A stretch of DNA of 64,000 nt from Desulfurivibrio sp. (GTDB lineage Bacteria; Desulfobacterota; Desulfobulbia; Desulfobulbales; SURF-16), in the NCBI GenBank assembly GCA_003605035.1, contig QZKJ01000103.1, positions 31,217 to 95,216 on the forward strand. Reading direction: 5' to 3'. The notes below the pieces were generated by a model that saw only the letters and a list, made by a program, of their open reading frames with translations, made no database searches and was not told the DNA's origin. The position numbers and the translations under genes were made by a program. Shown one piece after another: positions 16,971 through 27,268 of this stretch; position 1 is the stretch's first letter, and each line of letters begins with the position of its first letter.

Positions 16971-19118
16971 ATGGCGGATGAAAAACAGACAACCTCTGAT
17001 CTTGATGACTGGCTCGAAGATCTGGATGATGCGGATGAATTTTCCGGTGAACTTGACCAGGAGAATATTGATGCCCTGCTGAGTAACGGCTTAGGCTCCG
17101 TTGCTGCCGAACCGGCGGCAGAGGCCCCGGCGGACAATGCCTCGGTGGAGCTGGATCAGGCCAATATCGACGCCCTGCTGGGTGGCCTGGATGCCGAACC
17201 GGCGGCAGAGGCCCCGGCGGACAATGCCGCAGTGGAGCTTGATCAGGCCAACATCGACGCCCTGCTGGGAGGCCTGGATGGCGCGCCGGCGGCAGAGGTC
17301 CCGGCGGACACTGCCGCGGTGGAGCTTGATCAGGCCAACATCGACGCCCTGCTGGGAGGCCTGGATGGCGCGCCGGCGGCAGAGGCCCCGGCGGACATTG
17401 CCGCGGTGGAGCTTGATCAGGCCAACATCGACGCCCTGCTGGGTGGCCTGGATGGCGCGTCGGCGGCAGAGGCCCCGGCAGATAATGCCTCAGTGGAGCT
17501 TGATCAGGCCAATATCGACCTGCTGTTAGGAGCGGATGATGACGATGCCCCCCTGTCCGGCGAGGCGGAAGAGCTTGATCAGGACAATATCGACGCCCTG
17601 CTGCGCGGTGCCGACCAGCAGGAAAAAGAGCCTACTGCCGGGGATTTTCTCGTGGCAGGCCCGGGCCAGGGGGCCGGTCCCGGTGAAGGGCTGGATGTGG
17701 ATCAGGATGAGATTGATCAGCTTTTTTCCGGGCTTGACGATGATGAGACGGAAGAGCCCTTCCCCTCCGAGGAGATGGATCTGGCCGATGTGCTGGAAGA
17801 GGATGACGATTTCCAGGAGGTGAAGAACACCTCCCGGGGGAATAAGACGAAGACATCCTCCGGCGAAACAACCGTGGCCGGGGACATGGACGAACTGCCC
17901 CATGAAATACCTGACCATCACCGGGGAGAAGGCGGGTTCCTTCCCTTTCTGCCTGTGTCGATAACCAAGACCGTTGCCTCGGCAATCGCGGTATGTCTGG
18001 CCCTGGTGGTGGCCTCTGGCCTCTATTTTTTCCGGCCCGAGCAGGAAAAGGAGCCGGCGATTCCCATGCAGAATGGCGAACCGGTGGCGCAGGTGGAGGA
18101 GCCGCCGCCACCGCCGGCCGGGGTCAACCATATCCCGGTGGTCGCCGACATCCTGTATGCCATGCCGGAAACCGGCGGTGAAGTGGCTGTAACCCTGGCT
18201 GCCAAAGATGATGACAGCGACGCCCTTGCCTTTGCGGTGACCAGCCAGCCGCAGCATGGCCGTCTGTCCGGGGATGCGCCTGCGCTGGTTTATCTGCCGA
18301 ACAAGGATTTCCCCGGCGAAGACCGCTTCGAGTACCAGGTCAGTGACGGCAAGGACAGCAGCGGTCTGGCCAAGGTGATTATTACCGGGCCGAACCTGGC
18401 CAAGCTGGCGGAAGAACAGGAAAAGCAAAGGGCCGAGGCGGTGAAAAATCCTTTACAGCCGAGCAGGGCGGAGGTTCATGCCAGGAACAAGACCTATGAC
18501 ATGGCCAGTACCGACAAGGTGGTAATAGACTGGGGGAGGATCTGGCGCGAGGCAAATCACAGCCCTTTCAGCTCCAAGGTCTTTGTTGATATAGATGGTT
18601 CCCACCTGAAGGGCAGCCTGCGCAAAGTCGATGACGGCAGGTACGTCTACCGGCCGGATCCCTCTTTTACCGGCAAGGATGTGCTTCATTACCGTTTCAA
18701 GCGGGGCGGTCTGAGCTCCGGTCTGGGCAAGGTGACCTTGCGGGTCAGCCGCGGCGATCTGCCGCCGGAAATCCGCCTCGGAGAAATGGCCGGAACCTAC
18801 CTGGTCGGTGAAACCGTCCGCATCGATGCAAGTCCAACCAGGGATGAAGCCAGAGGCCGGCTGAGTTTCCGGTGGGAGCAGATATCCGGGGTGCCGGTGC
18901 AGATTAAAAGAAACAATGAGGAAGGATCCATTATTACCTTTGCCATGCCCTCCTCTTTTTACACCTCAACGGAGCCCGGCCCCGTGCTGCGGGTCACGGC
19001 AGTGGATGCCGCCGGGCAAAGTGATTCCCGGGAGGTCAAGGTGCGGACCGTCTCCCGCCGCAAGTCAGCCCTCTGGGGGATGGCGGACAACAGTGATGGG
19101 GCGGCTCTGTTGCGCTAA
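16971..19118 (+). CDS. single-pass membrane protein with eight FliM-like LDQxNIDALL motifs and external Ig-like domains
   Basis: A 715-residue protein in three parts. Residues 1-330 are acidic and cytoplasmic by charge, with eight copies of a LDQxNIDALL-type motif at about 28, 61, 90, 119, 148, 177, 202 and 242; five sit in exact 29-residue repeats (47-191). The motif matches the N-terminal CheY-P-binding peptide of FliM (LSQxEIDALL pattern). One membrane helix spans about 333-354. The external part has a proline-rich linker, a cadherin/Big-like domain (about 387-472), a second such domain (about 500-592) and a PKD/Ig-like C-terminal region. There is no signal peptide. It is the last gene of the FlgO-like operon and converges with rpe 8 bp away. 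The function is unknown; docking of CheY-like or other receiver proteins is inferred from the motif. Confidence 0.85.
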   Translation: MADEKQTTSDLDDWLEDLDDADEFSGELDQENIDALLSNGLGSVAAEPAAEAPADNASVELDQANIDALLGGLDAEPAAEAPADNAAVELDQANIDALLGGLDGAPAAEVPADTAAVELDQANIDALLGGLDGAPAAEAPADIAAVELDQANIDALLGGLDGASAAEAPADNASVELDQANIDLLLGADDDDAPLSGEAEELDQDNIDALLRGADQQEKEPTAGDFLVAGPGQGAGPGEGLDVDQDEIDQLFSGLDDDETEEPFPSEEMDLADVLEEDDDFQEVKNTSRGNKTKTSSGETTVAGDMDELPHEIPDHHRGEGGFLPFLPVSITKTVASAIAVCLALVVASGLYFFRPEQEKEPAIPMQNGEPVAQVEEPPPPPAGVNHIPVVADILYAMPETGGEVAVTLAAKDDDSDALAFAVTSQPQHGRLSGDAPALVYLPNKDFPGEDRFEYQVSDGKDSSGLAKVIITGPNLAKLAEEQEKQRAEAVKNPLQPSRAEVHARNKTYDMASTDKVVIDWGRIWREANHSPFSSKVFVDIDGSHLKGSLRKVDDGRYVYRPDPSFTGKDVLHYRFKRGGLSSGLGKVTLRVSRGDLPPEIRLGEMAGTYLVGETVRIDASPTRDEARGRLSFRWEQISGVPVQIKRNNEEGSIITFAMPSSFYTSTEPGPVLRVTAVDAAGQSDSREVKVRTVSRRKSALWGMADNSDGAALLR
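17109..17543 (+). repeat. five tandem 87-bp coding repeats
   Basis: Five in-frame 87-bp units encode 29 residues each. The consensus is an Ala/Pro/Glu-rich spacer (PAAEAPAD) followed by VELDQANIDALLGGLDG. The units are very similar at DNA level, especially the third and fourth, which implies recent copy-number change by slippage or recombination. This is coding repetition and not a CRISPR array. Confidence 0.9.
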
Positions 19119-19126
19119 CCAGGCTC

Positions 19127-19780
19127 CTACCAGCGGCTTTTGAGCGCCGCCACGGTCTGCCGGTAGTCACCGGAGAAAACCGCGGAACCAGCCACAAAGA
19201 TATTGGCCCCGGCCGCCGAAATGGCGCCGATGGTGTCTGGGCTTACCCCGCCGTCAATTTCAATGCCCGTCGTAAGGCCAAGCTGGTCGATGCGCGCCTT
19301 TAAGGCACGGATTTTATCCAGGGTGGAGGGAATGAAGGACTGGCCGCCGAACCCCGGGTTGACACTCATCAGCATCACCAGATCAACATCAGCGAGGATA
19401 TGATCAAGGGTTGCCAGCGAGGTGGCGGGGTTCAGCACCACCCCAGCCTTTTTGCCGAGCTTTCTGATGTGCTGGATGGTGCGGTGCAGATGGGGGCACG
19501 CCTCGACATGCACGGTGATCCAGTCCGCCCCGGCCTCGGCGAAGGCGTCAAGGTAGCGGTCGGCATCGCTGATCATCAGATGCACGTCCAGCGGGTGGCG
19601 GCAGATTTTGCGCACCGCCGCCACCACCAGCGGCCCGATGGTGATATTGGGCACAAAATGGCCATCCATGACATCCACATGGATGACATCGGCGCCGGCC
19701 TGGATCACCTCGGCAATCTCTTCCCCCAGCCGCGCGAAATCGGCGGAAAGAATAGAGGGGGCAAGCATTTTGTTCTGCAT
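19127..19780 (-). CDS. rpe: ribulose-phosphate 3-epimerase
   Basis: A TIM-barrel protein of 217 residues interconverting ribulose 5-phosphate and xylulose 5-phosphate in the pentose phosphate pathway. Motifs: APSILSADFARLG, HVDVMDGHFVPNITIGP, VHLMI, MSVNPGFGGQSF and EIDGGV. The conserved His and Asp metal and catalytic residues are present. The start at 19780 (MQNKMLAPS) has AAGGA nine bases upstream; the open frame extends farther, into the M16 gene, but that extension shows no homology. It follows the M16 protease gene by 58 bp. Confidence 0.96.
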   Translation of the reverse strand: MQNKMLAPSILSADFARLGEEIAEVIQAGADVIHVDVMDGHFVPNITIGPLVVAAVRKICRHPLDVHLMISDADRYLDAFAEAGADWITVHVEACPHLHRTIQHIRKLGKKAGVVLNPATSLATLDHILADVDLVMLMSVNPGFGGQSFIPSTLDKIRALKARIDQLGLTTGIEIDGGVSPDTIGAISAAGANIFVAGSAVFSGDYRQTVAALKSRW

Positions 19781-19838
19781 GAGAGTAAGTCCTTGTTCCA
19801 ACGTTCCAGCGCTCAAACGTTTAATCGCTTGAACGTTA

Positions 19839-22517
19839 TTATTTCGCCCCGACGGTGACCATGACATAATGGTCGGGCTGGATGTAGCGGCGGGCCACCT
19901 CGAGCACCCTTTCCTCGTCGATCTTCTCGATCTCCTCAATGTAGCGGTTGCCGTAATCCTGTCCCAGCCCGTAAGTCTCGTTGAGACCCATTTCCATGGC
20001 CTGGGCGCCATGGGTCTGCAGCCCCATCTCATACTGGCTGATCAGCAGGTTTTTGGCCTTGATCAGTTCCTCATCGCTAACCGCTTCCTCCTGGATCAGA
20101 TAGAGTTCTTTCCACAGCGCCTTGATGACCTCATCTCTTTTATCCGGGCTGGTGCCGATGTAAATGCCGAATGAGCCGGTCTCAAGGCCGAACAGGGAGA
20201 AGGCGGAAAGACTGTAGGCCAGGCTCTGTTTGTCGCGCAGCTCGTTGAAGAGCCTGCCGCTCTGGCCGCTCATGATGGTCTCGATGATTTCCAGGGGGTA
20301 TCTGTCTTCGCTGGCGAGCGGGACGCCGAGAAAACCGATGACAATATGCACCTGCTCCTTGTTGCGGGCAACGGAGAAGAATTCCGGCCGGGCCGGCGGG
20401 AGCGGGGCCAGGAAAGTCTCCTGGACCACATCGTTTTTCGATCCCGGGTTGGTCCAGGCGCCGAAATATTGTTCCGCCAGATCCCTGACCTCGTCAGCCT
20501 TGACATCACCGGCCACCGTCAGCACCATCTTTTCGGGAATGGCGTGATCCCGGTAGATTTTTTTCAGATTGCCGGTGGTGAAGTTTTTGAGGGCCGCTTC
20601 CGAACCAGCGGTGTTCAGGGCGTAAGGATGGCCCTGAAAGAGCAGGCGGTTGAATTCCCTGAAGGCCAGCGAGGGCAGGGAATCATCCTGCTGTTTGAGC
20701 TGGGCCAGCAGCTCCGGCCTGATTTTTTCCGCCTCTGCCTCATCAAAGGCCGGGGTGATGAGGATATCCCGGAAAAGAGCGAGCCCGTCAGCAAAAAAGC
20801 GGGCCAGAAAATCGGCTTTCAGGCCGAAGGTGTTCTTGCCGTTGAAACCGGCCACCGAGCCTGCCATTTCAGCGATCGCCAGGGTAAGCTCCCGGGAGGA
20901 CAGCTGTTCGGTGGCGGTGGGCAGCAGTTCGGTGATGAAGGCAAAAGCGCCATTGGTGGCCTCCGTTTCACTGCGCAGGCCGCCGGGAAAGATGGCCCGC
21001 ACGGAAACGGTGGGGATGCCGGGGTCTTCCCGCACCAGCAGCGTGATGCCGTTGGCCAGCTGGAACCGGTGCACGTCATTGAGGTAGGAGTCGATGATCA
21101 GGGAGGGGGGCACGCTGTTTTTGGCGGCTTCCTCCGCCCTGGCGATGAGCTGGGCAAACATCCCGCTGTCCATGTCCATGGGGGCATCCAGCGGCAGCAG
21201 GCAGCCGGCGGAGATGTTTCTGGTGGTAAAATATTTCTGGGCCACCCGCATGACATCGTCGGCGCTGACCGAGCGCACCTTGACCAGATATTCGTCCTCC
21301 CGCGGGTCGCCGGTGAGAAATTCAAAGGAGCCCAGGGTGCGGGCCTGCCCTTCCGCCCGTTCCAGGTTGAAGACAAAGTCGCTTTCCAGGTTGCGCTTCA
21401 CCCGGTTGAGCTCGTCCTCGCTGACCCGCAGGTATTTGAGCCGGAAGAATTCTTCCAGCATGGCCTGCATGGCCTCGGGCAGTCTGGCGGCGTCCAGGGT
21501 GGCGGTGGCCTCCATCAGCCCTTTGTCCTTGGGGGTAAAGGCGGCGGCGCTGACCCGGTAGACCAGCCGCTTTTCATTGCGCAGCTCATTGAACAGGCGG
21601 GATGCCTCCCCCTGGCCGAGGATGGCGGCAATGACATCGAGCACCGGGGTGTCCGGATGGACAAAGGGCGTAACGGGAAAGGCCAAAGCCAGATGGGTCT
21701 GGTTGATGTCGTCCTTCTGCTGGAAAAAGCGGGGGGCATCCTGGTCCGGTTCCTGGGGCAGGGGGGGCTGGATATGCTCACCCTGGGCAATGTCGCCCAT
21801 GAGATTCTTCACCGCGCTCAGCACATCGGCGTAACGCACGTCGCCCACCACCAGCACGGTGAAGTTCTCGGCATGATAATGGTCCTGCATATAGGAGAGA
21901 ATGTCCTCCCTGGTAAAACCGGTGACGCTTGCCTCCGTGCCGATGACCGGCAGCCGGTAGGGATGGACGGTATAGGCCGTGGTCATCAGCTGCTCGAAGA
22001 GCTTGGTTTCCGGCCGGTCGTTGCGCATGCGGATTTCTTCCAGGATCACCTTTTTTTCCCGCTCCAGCTCATCCGGGTCAAATATCGAGTGGCGCAGTGC
22101 GTCGTTGAGCACATCCAGCCCCCTTTCCCAGAAGCGGGCGGAGAGGGTGGCATGGTAGACCGTGTATTCATAGGAGGTATAGGCATTGATGCGGCCCCCC
22201 ACCTCTTCGATGTCGCCGGCAACCCTGCCCAGGCCCCTGGTGGGGGTGCCCTTGAAGATCATATGTTCGATCAGGTGGGTGATGCCGGCTTCGTCGGGGT
22301 CTTCGTAAATGCTGCCGGCCTTTACCCAGATCTGCACGGTGGCGACCTTGGTCCCGGGCGTCTCCTTGACCAGGACGGTCAGCTTGTTGGGGAGGGTTTC
22401 CTTGTACAGATGGGATGAAAGTTGTTTGGCATTGCTGGTATGTGTCGTCATGATGATGGCAGTCACTAGTAAAATCAGTAAGGAAAATGGTCGTAATTTC
22501 ATGGGAACGGTCCGCAT
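19839..22517 (-). CDS. M16 family zinc metalloprotease, exported, full double-length
   Basis: A protein of about 892 residues containing both halves of the pitrilysin/insulinase fold. The inverted zinc motif HLIEH (residues 81-85) is in the first half, with the distal Glu in KVILEEIRM near 161. The second half lacks the motif, as usual for the non-catalytic half. A signal peptide (LLILLVTAIIM, cleavage near SNA, residue 30) predicts a periplasmic location. The first ATG (22517) overlaps the lgt stop by one base; an internal ATG at 22502 is an alternative start. Likely role is periplasmic peptide degradation. Confidence 0.93.
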   Translation of the reverse strand: MRTVPMKLRPFSLLILLVTAIIMTTHTSNAKQLSSHLYKETLPNKLTVLVKETPGTKVATVQIWVKAGSIYEDPDEAGITHLIEHMIFKGTPTRGLGRVAGDIEEVGGRINAYTSYEYTVYHATLSARFWERGLDVLNDALRHSIFDPDELEREKKVILEEIRMRNDRPETKLFEQLMTTAYTVHPYRLPVIGTEASVTGFTREDILSYMQDHYHAENFTVLVVGDVRYADVLSAVKNLMGDIAQGEHIQPPLPQEPDQDAPRFFQQKDDINQTHLALAFPVTPFVHPDTPVLDVIAAILGQGEASRLFNELRNEKRLVYRVSAAAFTPKDKGLMEATATLDAARLPEAMQAMLEEFFRLKYLRVSEDELNRVKRNLESDFVFNLERAEGQARTLGSFEFLTGDPREDEYLVKVRSVSADDVMRVAQKYFTTRNISAGCLLPLDAPMDMDSGMFAQLIARAEEAAKNSVPPSLIIDSYLNDVHRFQLANGITLLVREDPGIPTVSVRAIFPGGLRSETEATNGAFAFITELLPTATEQLSSRELTLAIAEMAGSVAGFNGKNTFGLKADFLARFFADGLALFRDILITPAFDEAEAEKIRPELLAQLKQQDDSLPSLAFREFNRLLFQGHPYALNTAGSEAALKNFTTGNLKKIYRDHAIPEKMVLTVAGDVKADEVRDLAEQYFGAWTNPGSKNDVVQETFLAPLPPARPEFFSVARNKEQVHIVIGFLGVPLASEDRYPLEIIETIMSGQSGRLFNELRDKQSLAYSLSAFSLFGLETGSFGIYIGTSPDKRDEVIKALWKELYLIQEEAVSDEELIKAKNLLISQYEMGLQTHGAQAMEMGLNETYGLGQDYGNRYIEEIEKIDEERVLEVARRYIQPDHYVMVTVGAK

Positions 22518-23311
22518 TACACGTTAGCTTCGTTTTTTACGTTAAAATAGAGAATTAATCCAGCACAAATCATTGCCGCGCTTAAAAGCTGTCCCCGGGT
22601 GATAAAGCCGGCCAGAAAGCCGATCTGGGCGTCCGGCTGGCGGAAGAACTCGCTGCAGATCCGGAAAAGGCCGTAGAGCACCAGAAAGGCGGCCAGCATG
22701 GTGCCGTGGGCCCAGCCACGGCGATATTTCACGGTTTTCAGGGGCCAGAGAATGACAAACAGCAGCACCCCCTCCAGCAGGGCCTCATAGAGCTGGGAGG
22801 GATGACGGGCCAGCGGTCCGGCCCCGGGAAAAACCATGGCCCAGGGCACGTCGCTCACTCGGCCGAAGAGTTCGGCATTGATGAAATTGCCGATGCGGCC
22901 CAGCCCCAGGCCAACCGGAGTCGTTACTACGTAGATGTCCGCTGTTTCCAGAAAGTTCAGCCCTTTTTTGCGGCAGTAGAGAAAGCCTGCCAGCACCAGG
23001 CCGATGACCGCGCCATGAAAGGACATGCCGCCGTGCCAGGTGGCGAGGACCTCCAGCGGATGCTCCAGATAGTAGGAAAAGTTATAAAAAATAACATAGC
23101 CCAGCCTGCCGCCCAGCACCAGGCTGATAATGAGCACAAAGTTGAGGTTTTCAAATTCAACTCCCAGCTTCCTGAGCCGGAATCTGTCGATCTGGTGGCG
23201 GACGAGAAAGTAGGTGCTGAGGAAACCGAGGACATACATCAGGCCGTACCAGCGAACCTGCAGAGGTCCCAGCTTGATGAGCACCGGATCTATGTGCGGA
23301 AATGAAAGCAT
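22517..23311 (-). CDS. lgt: prolipoprotein diacylglyceryl transferase
   Basis: A 264-residue inner-membrane enzyme that transfers diacylglyceryl from phosphatidylglycerol to the lipobox cysteine. Family motifs are intact: RWYGLMYVLGF, HGGMSFHGAVIG (His99 region) and the signature GRIGNFINAELFGR. About seven membrane segments. Its stop codon overlaps the start of the M16 gene, so lgt, the M16 protease and rpe form one operon. Several lipoprotein precursors elsewhere in the window are its presumed substrates. Confidence 0.97.
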   Translation of the reverse strand: MLSFPHIDPVLIKLGPLQVRWYGLMYVLGFLSTYFLVRHQIDRFRLRKLGVEFENLNFVLIISLVLGGRLGYVIFYNFSYYLEHPLEVLATWHGGMSFHGAVIGLVLAGFLYCRKKGLNFLETADIYVVTTPVGLGLGRIGNFINAELFGRVSDVPWAMVFPGAGPLARHPSQLYEALLEGVLLFVILWPLKTVKYRRGWAHGTMLAAFLVLYGLFRICSEFFRQPDAQIGFLAGFITRGQLLSAAMICAGLILYFNVKNEANV

Positions 23312-23873
23312 ACCGCCATTAAACCTGAGAAAATTTGCTTGTCAAGTGATTGTGCGTGCAAAGGCGCTGCCTAAAGTGACCTCAGGGCCGCCGTTCTTCG
23401 GAGCTGCTCCGGGGCGGGCAGCCGGGCTGCCAGACCTTGTCAGCCGGAGGGCTCGCGCCACGATCCTGCCTGGTTTTCCGGCGGGCATCAGTGGTTTTAT
23501 AAGCACCTTTTTTCTGCAAGGCAAGAAGAAATTTCCGGCCGCTGCTTACAAGAGATTGCCCGGCTAGGTCTTTATCGCGGCCGGAGACCTTGAAAAAAAT
23601 TTCTGCCATTCTTAAATTTCTTTTCATTTTTCCCGTAAATGAATATCATTTTATAGTACATAAAGCTTCTTTCATTTCAGCCTGTGATCACCGGGTAATT
23701 GCGCCTGTTCCTGTTCTGCCCTTCTCTGCCGAGGGTTTTGCCATGGGGCACTGCTTCGTTTCCTTCCCGATCGCCGCCCCCGTTTCTCCCAAAACCCGAT
23801 TACGGCAAGGGATTTTTTCCGTTTTCTCCCCGGGCAATGTCTTTGATCCAGTGGACTGGATGGACCTAACCGC
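23312..23873. other. intergenic region between divergent lgt and the sensor kinase
   Basis: About 560 bp without a convincing gene. Open frames on either strand show no recognisable protein character. A GC-rich inverted repeat (GGCAGCC/GGCTGCC around 23415-23431) lies in the first half, and the sequence around 23600-23680 is AT-rich. It should contain divergent promoters, but I cannot assign -35/-10 boxes with confidence. Confidence 0.5.
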
Positions 23874-26800
23874 ATGAAAGCAAAAAAGATATTTACCCGG
23901 ACAACCGCCAGTATCATCGCCAGCGCCGCAGTTATCATTGCCATCATCTACGTGGCCCACCTGTCCCATGAAAATTTCAGGGAAACCGTCGTTTCCCAGA
24001 TGGAGCAGCAGTTGCGGGCAACCAACGAGGCAACTGCCAGGGGCATGCAAGAATATGTTGCCGAGCATATTGAAATAATCCTTAAGGCGTTTGCTAGGGA
24101 TCCCTATCTGCAGCAGCGAATTATTGAGCAGGCATGCAGAGGGGGGCAGATGCCGGAAAACGGCTACTGTCCCATCGAAAATTTTTATAAAATCCACCAG
24201 AGTGAGATCTACGGACTGGCCGTCTTTGACGCCAGAGGAGTTCTCCTGCAAAGTCATCCCGCCCTGGGAAACGAACAAGGCCTCACTGCCGGGGAAAGGT
24301 CGGATATCGCCTTTGTGATCAACAGCCACCGATCACATATCAGTGAAACGTTTGTCAACGAGCGGGCCAAGCTCTCCATTTCCGTCTCTGAGCCGATTTT
24401 TGCCCATAAGGAATTTATCGGCATCGTCAGGTGGGTGATTGAGGTTGAAACCCTGGCCAGGCGTTTTATCAGCCCGATCAAGGTTGGGCAGAGCGGTTTT
24501 GCCTGGATGTTTGATGATAAACAGACGATCCTTTCCTATCCGAGAAGAGAATTCATCGGCATCGCGGTGCTGGATCTCATCAAAAAAATGCATGTGGAAA
24601 GAGGGGAAACATTTCCCGAAAACAGGACGGAAGAACATGTCAGGACGGAGCATGATTATCTGAACAGGGTGGCAAGCGAGCAGGAGGGGACCGGCATCTA
24701 TACGAATTGTCTAACGGATGAGAACGATCTGATCGCCTTCTGGCGCATTCCCATCGGCGAGACGCACTGGAATCTTATCTTGAGCCTGCCTTATACGGAA
24801 ATTGCCGGACCGATCAACCGCCATGCCAGAAATACCACCTTGCTGACCGGGATGCTGGTGCTGGTGCTGGGGACCGGCGGACTCATGCTGTTCAGGAGTC
24901 AGAAACGCGCGGCCAGGCTTGAAATAGAGGCCAGGTATCTGCAGGAGATCGCCGATGGAGCCGAAGCGCTGCGGGAGAGTGAGCAGAAATTGTCCGGAGT
25001 GATCGAGTCGGTGCCGGATTACATGTGCATGGTGGATAAGCAGTTCAACATCATCTGGGCCAATGAGAATACCGAGTCAGTTTTCGGTACGGATATTCTC
25101 GGCCGGAAATGTTTTACCGTGTATCAGGACAGCAGCGAGGTGTGTGCCCCGTGCATCGTCAGGAAATGCTTTGAAGACGGCAGAATCCATGAATTTGAAA
25201 CGGATATTGTCATCAATGGCAGACAGACGAATTTCTGGTGCATCGCCAATGTTGCCGCCCGGGACGAACATGGCAAACCGAAGATGGTGGTGGAGCTGCT
25301 GCGTGACATCACCCACCGCAAGCGGGCCGAATCAGAAATCAGGGCGAGCGAGGAGCGCTACCGCAAACTCTTTGAGGAGGCCCGGGACGGCATATTTCTC
25401 GCTGAGGCGGAAAGCGGCATCATTGTTGACTGCAATCAGGAGGCGGCCAGGCTGGTGGGCAGGGAGAAGTCCGAATTGATCGGCCAGCACCAGACAATCG
25501 TGCACCCGCCGGAGCGTGTAACGGGTGCTTTTTCCGCAAGTTTCACAGCGCATATCGCCGAAGGCGAGGGCAGTATTCTGGAGGAGGAGGTCATCACCGG
25601 CAGCGGTGACATCAAGATCGTGGCCATCAAGGCCAGCCTGGTCAATATCGGCGGCAGGAAGTACCTGCAGGGCATGTTTCGTGACATCACCGAAATGAAA
25701 CGGGCTGAGGAGAAGCTGCGGGAGAGCGAGAAGAATTATCGGGAAATCCTCGATGCCATGGGTGACTGGATCCATGTGGTGGACCGTGACTTGAAAATCG
25801 TCTTGTTTAATGGCGCCTTCCGGCGGGTGAACAGGGAACTGGGGCTGGACGAGGAAGTGATCGGCCGCACTCCCATGGAAATTTTCCCCTTTCTGCCGGC
25901 AAAGGTTGTTGATGAATACCGCTGGGTATTTGACACGAATAAGGTGCTGGTCACCCAGGAAACCAGCAGAATAGGCGACAGGGAATTTATCACCGAATCC
26001 CGCAAGATACCTCTGCTGGAAGAGGGCCGGGTGGTCAGGGTTATTTCGGTTATCCGCGATATGACCGAGCAGAAGCGGTTCGAGGTGCAGTTCTATCAGG
26101 CGCAGAAAATGGAGTCCATCGGCACCCTGGCGGGCGGCGTGGCCCATGACTTCAATAATCTGCTGATGGGCATTCAGGGCAGAAATTCCCTGATGCTGAT
26201 GGATATCGACTCCAGCCATCCGTATTATGGCCATTTAAAGGAGATCGAAAGTATTGTCTGGCGGGCGGCGGAGCTCACCAAGCAGCTTCTCGGTTTTGCC
26301 CGGGGCGGCAAATATGAGGTTAAACCGCTCAATTTAAATCAGATTATCAAGGTGCAGAATCATTTGTTCGGCCGCACCAAGAAAGAGATCACCATTCATG
26401 AAAACTACGCGGAGGATCTGTGGCCCGTGGAAGCCGATCAGGGGCAACTGGAGCAGGTGATCCTGAACCTTTATATCAACGCCTGGCAGGCCATGCCCAA
26501 TGGCGGCGATCTTTTCGTGCAGACGGAAAATGTCACCCTGGATGAAAATTACCTGCGGCCCTATGCCGTGAAGCCCGGCAACTATGTCAAGATCTCGGTG
26601 ACCGATACGGGGGTGGGCATTGATGCCGCCATCCAGCCGAAGATCTTTGACCCGTTCTTCACCACCAAGGAGATGGGCCGGGGAACAGGTTTGGGGCTGG
26701 CCTCGGCATACGGTATCATCAAGAATCATGGCGGCATCATCAATGTTTACAGCGTCAAGGGACAGGGCGCCACCTTCAATATCTATCTGCCCGCCTCGGA

Positions 26801-27224
26801 AAAGGATGTCATTGCTGAAAAGAAGCTGTCGGAAGAGCTGCTCAAAGGAGAAGGGACGGTGCTGCTGGTGGATGATGAGCAGTTGATCATCGACGTCGGC
26901 ACGGAGATCATCAAGAGTCTGGGCTATGAGGTGCTGACCGCCCGCAGCGGGCAGGAGGCCCTGGACGTTTACGCCGGCAACCGGGGCAGCATCGACATCG
27001 TTCTGCTGGATCTGGTCATGCCCGGCATGAGCGGGGGCGAAACCTTCGCCGCCTTAAAGGAGATCAATCCCGAGGTGCGGGTGCTGCTGTCAAGCGGTTA
27101 CAGTATCAATGGCCAGGCTTCCTCCATGCTGAAGAGGGGCTGTAACGGCTTTATTCAAAAACCCTATAACATGAAGGATCTGTCCCAGAAAATTCATGAG
27201 ATTCTGACCAGGGAAAAGAGGTAA
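23874..27224 (+). CDS. hybrid sensor histidine kinase with periplasmic Cache-like sensor, three PAS domains and a receiver
   Basis: A 1116-residue protein. Membrane helices at about 10-30 and 322-340 bracket a periplasmic Cache-like sensor. PAS domains lie at about 370-485, 492-610 and 618-738. The first contains a Cys cluster (CAPCIVRKC, residues 424-432) that could sense redox or bind a cofactor. HisKA has the phospho-acceptor His758 ([11 protein letters not shown]), the ATPase domain has DTGVGI and GTGLGLA, and a C-terminal receiver (about 992-1112) has Asp1046 (VLLDLVMPG) and Lys1096. No response-regulator output gene is adjacent. The ligand is unknown. Confidence 0.93.
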   Translation: MKAKKIFTRTTASIIASAAVIIAIIYVAHLSHENFRETVVSQMEQQLRATNEATARGMQEYVAEHIEIILKAFARDPYLQQRIIEQACRGGQMPENGYCPIENFYKIHQSEIYGLAVFDARGVLLQSHPALGNEQGLTAGERSDIAFVINSHRSHISETFVNERAKLSISVSEPIFAHKEFIGIVRWVIEVETLARRFISPIKVGQSGFAWMFDDKQTILSYPRREFIGIAVLDLIKKMHVERGETFPENRTEEHVRTEHDYLNRVASEQEGTGIYTNCLTDENDLIAFWRIPIGETHWNLILSLPYTEIAGPINRHARNTTLLTGMLVLVLGTGGLMLFRSQKRAARLEIEARYLQEIADGAEALRESEQKLSGVIESVPDYMCMVDKQFNIIWANENTESVFGTDILGRKCFTVYQDSSEVCAPCIVRKCFEDGRIHEFETDIVINGRQTNFWCIANVAARDEHGKPKMVVELLRDITHRKRAESEIRASEERYRKLFEEARDGIFLAEAESGIIVDCNQEAARLVGREKSELIGQHQTIVHPPERVTGAFSASFTAHIAEGEGSILEEEVITGSGDIKIVAIKASLVNIGGRKYLQGMFRDITEMKRAEEKLRESEKNYREILDAMGDWIHVVDRDLKIVLFNGAFRRVNRELGLDEEVIGRTPMEIFPFLPAKVVDEYRWVFDTNKVLVTQETSRIGDREFITESRKIPLLEEGRVVRVISVIRDMTEQKRFEVQFYQAQKMESIGTLAGGVAHDFNNLLMGIQGRNSLMLMDIDSSHPYYGHLKEIESIVWRAAELTKQLLGFARGGKYEVKPLNLNQIIKVQNHLFGRTKKEITIHENYAEDLWPVEADQGQLEQVILNLYINAWQAMPNGGDLFVQTENVTLDENYLRPYAVKPGNYVKISVTDTGVGIDAAIQPKIFDPFFTTKEMGRGTGLGLASAYGIIKNHGGIINVYSVKGQGATFNIYLPASEKDVIAEKKLSEELLKGEGTVLLVDDEQLIIDVGTEIIKSLGYEVLTARSGQEALDVYAGNRGSIDIVLLDLVMPGMSGGETFAALKEINPEVRVLLSSGYSINGQASSMLKRGCNGFIQKPYNMKDLSQKIHEILTREKR

Positions 27225-27236
27225 TTTTTACCAGCG

Positions 27237-27268
27237 ACTTTTCAGCCATTTTACCAAAAGTTTTTTTT
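27237..27268 (+). terminator. weak intrinsic terminator after the sensor kinase
   Basis: ACTTTT pairs with AAAAGT and is followed by a run of eight T. The stem is short and A/T-rich, so efficiency is doubtful. Confidence 0.4.

Noticed and set aside
17109..17543. CRISPR-like or satellite repeat
   Set aside because: The repeats are in frame, contiguous without spacers and encode a coherent 29-residue unit.
20346..22418. A 690-residue open frame on the plus strand opposite the M16 protease
   Set aside because: It is a GC-driven antisense shadow: low complexity, no recognisable domain, and the opposite strand encodes a clear protease with zinc motif and signal peptide.
23382..23627. 81-residue minus-strand open frame in the lgt to kinase gap
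   Set aside because: Basic, Arg/Pro-rich tail, no ribosome site and no recognisable motif.
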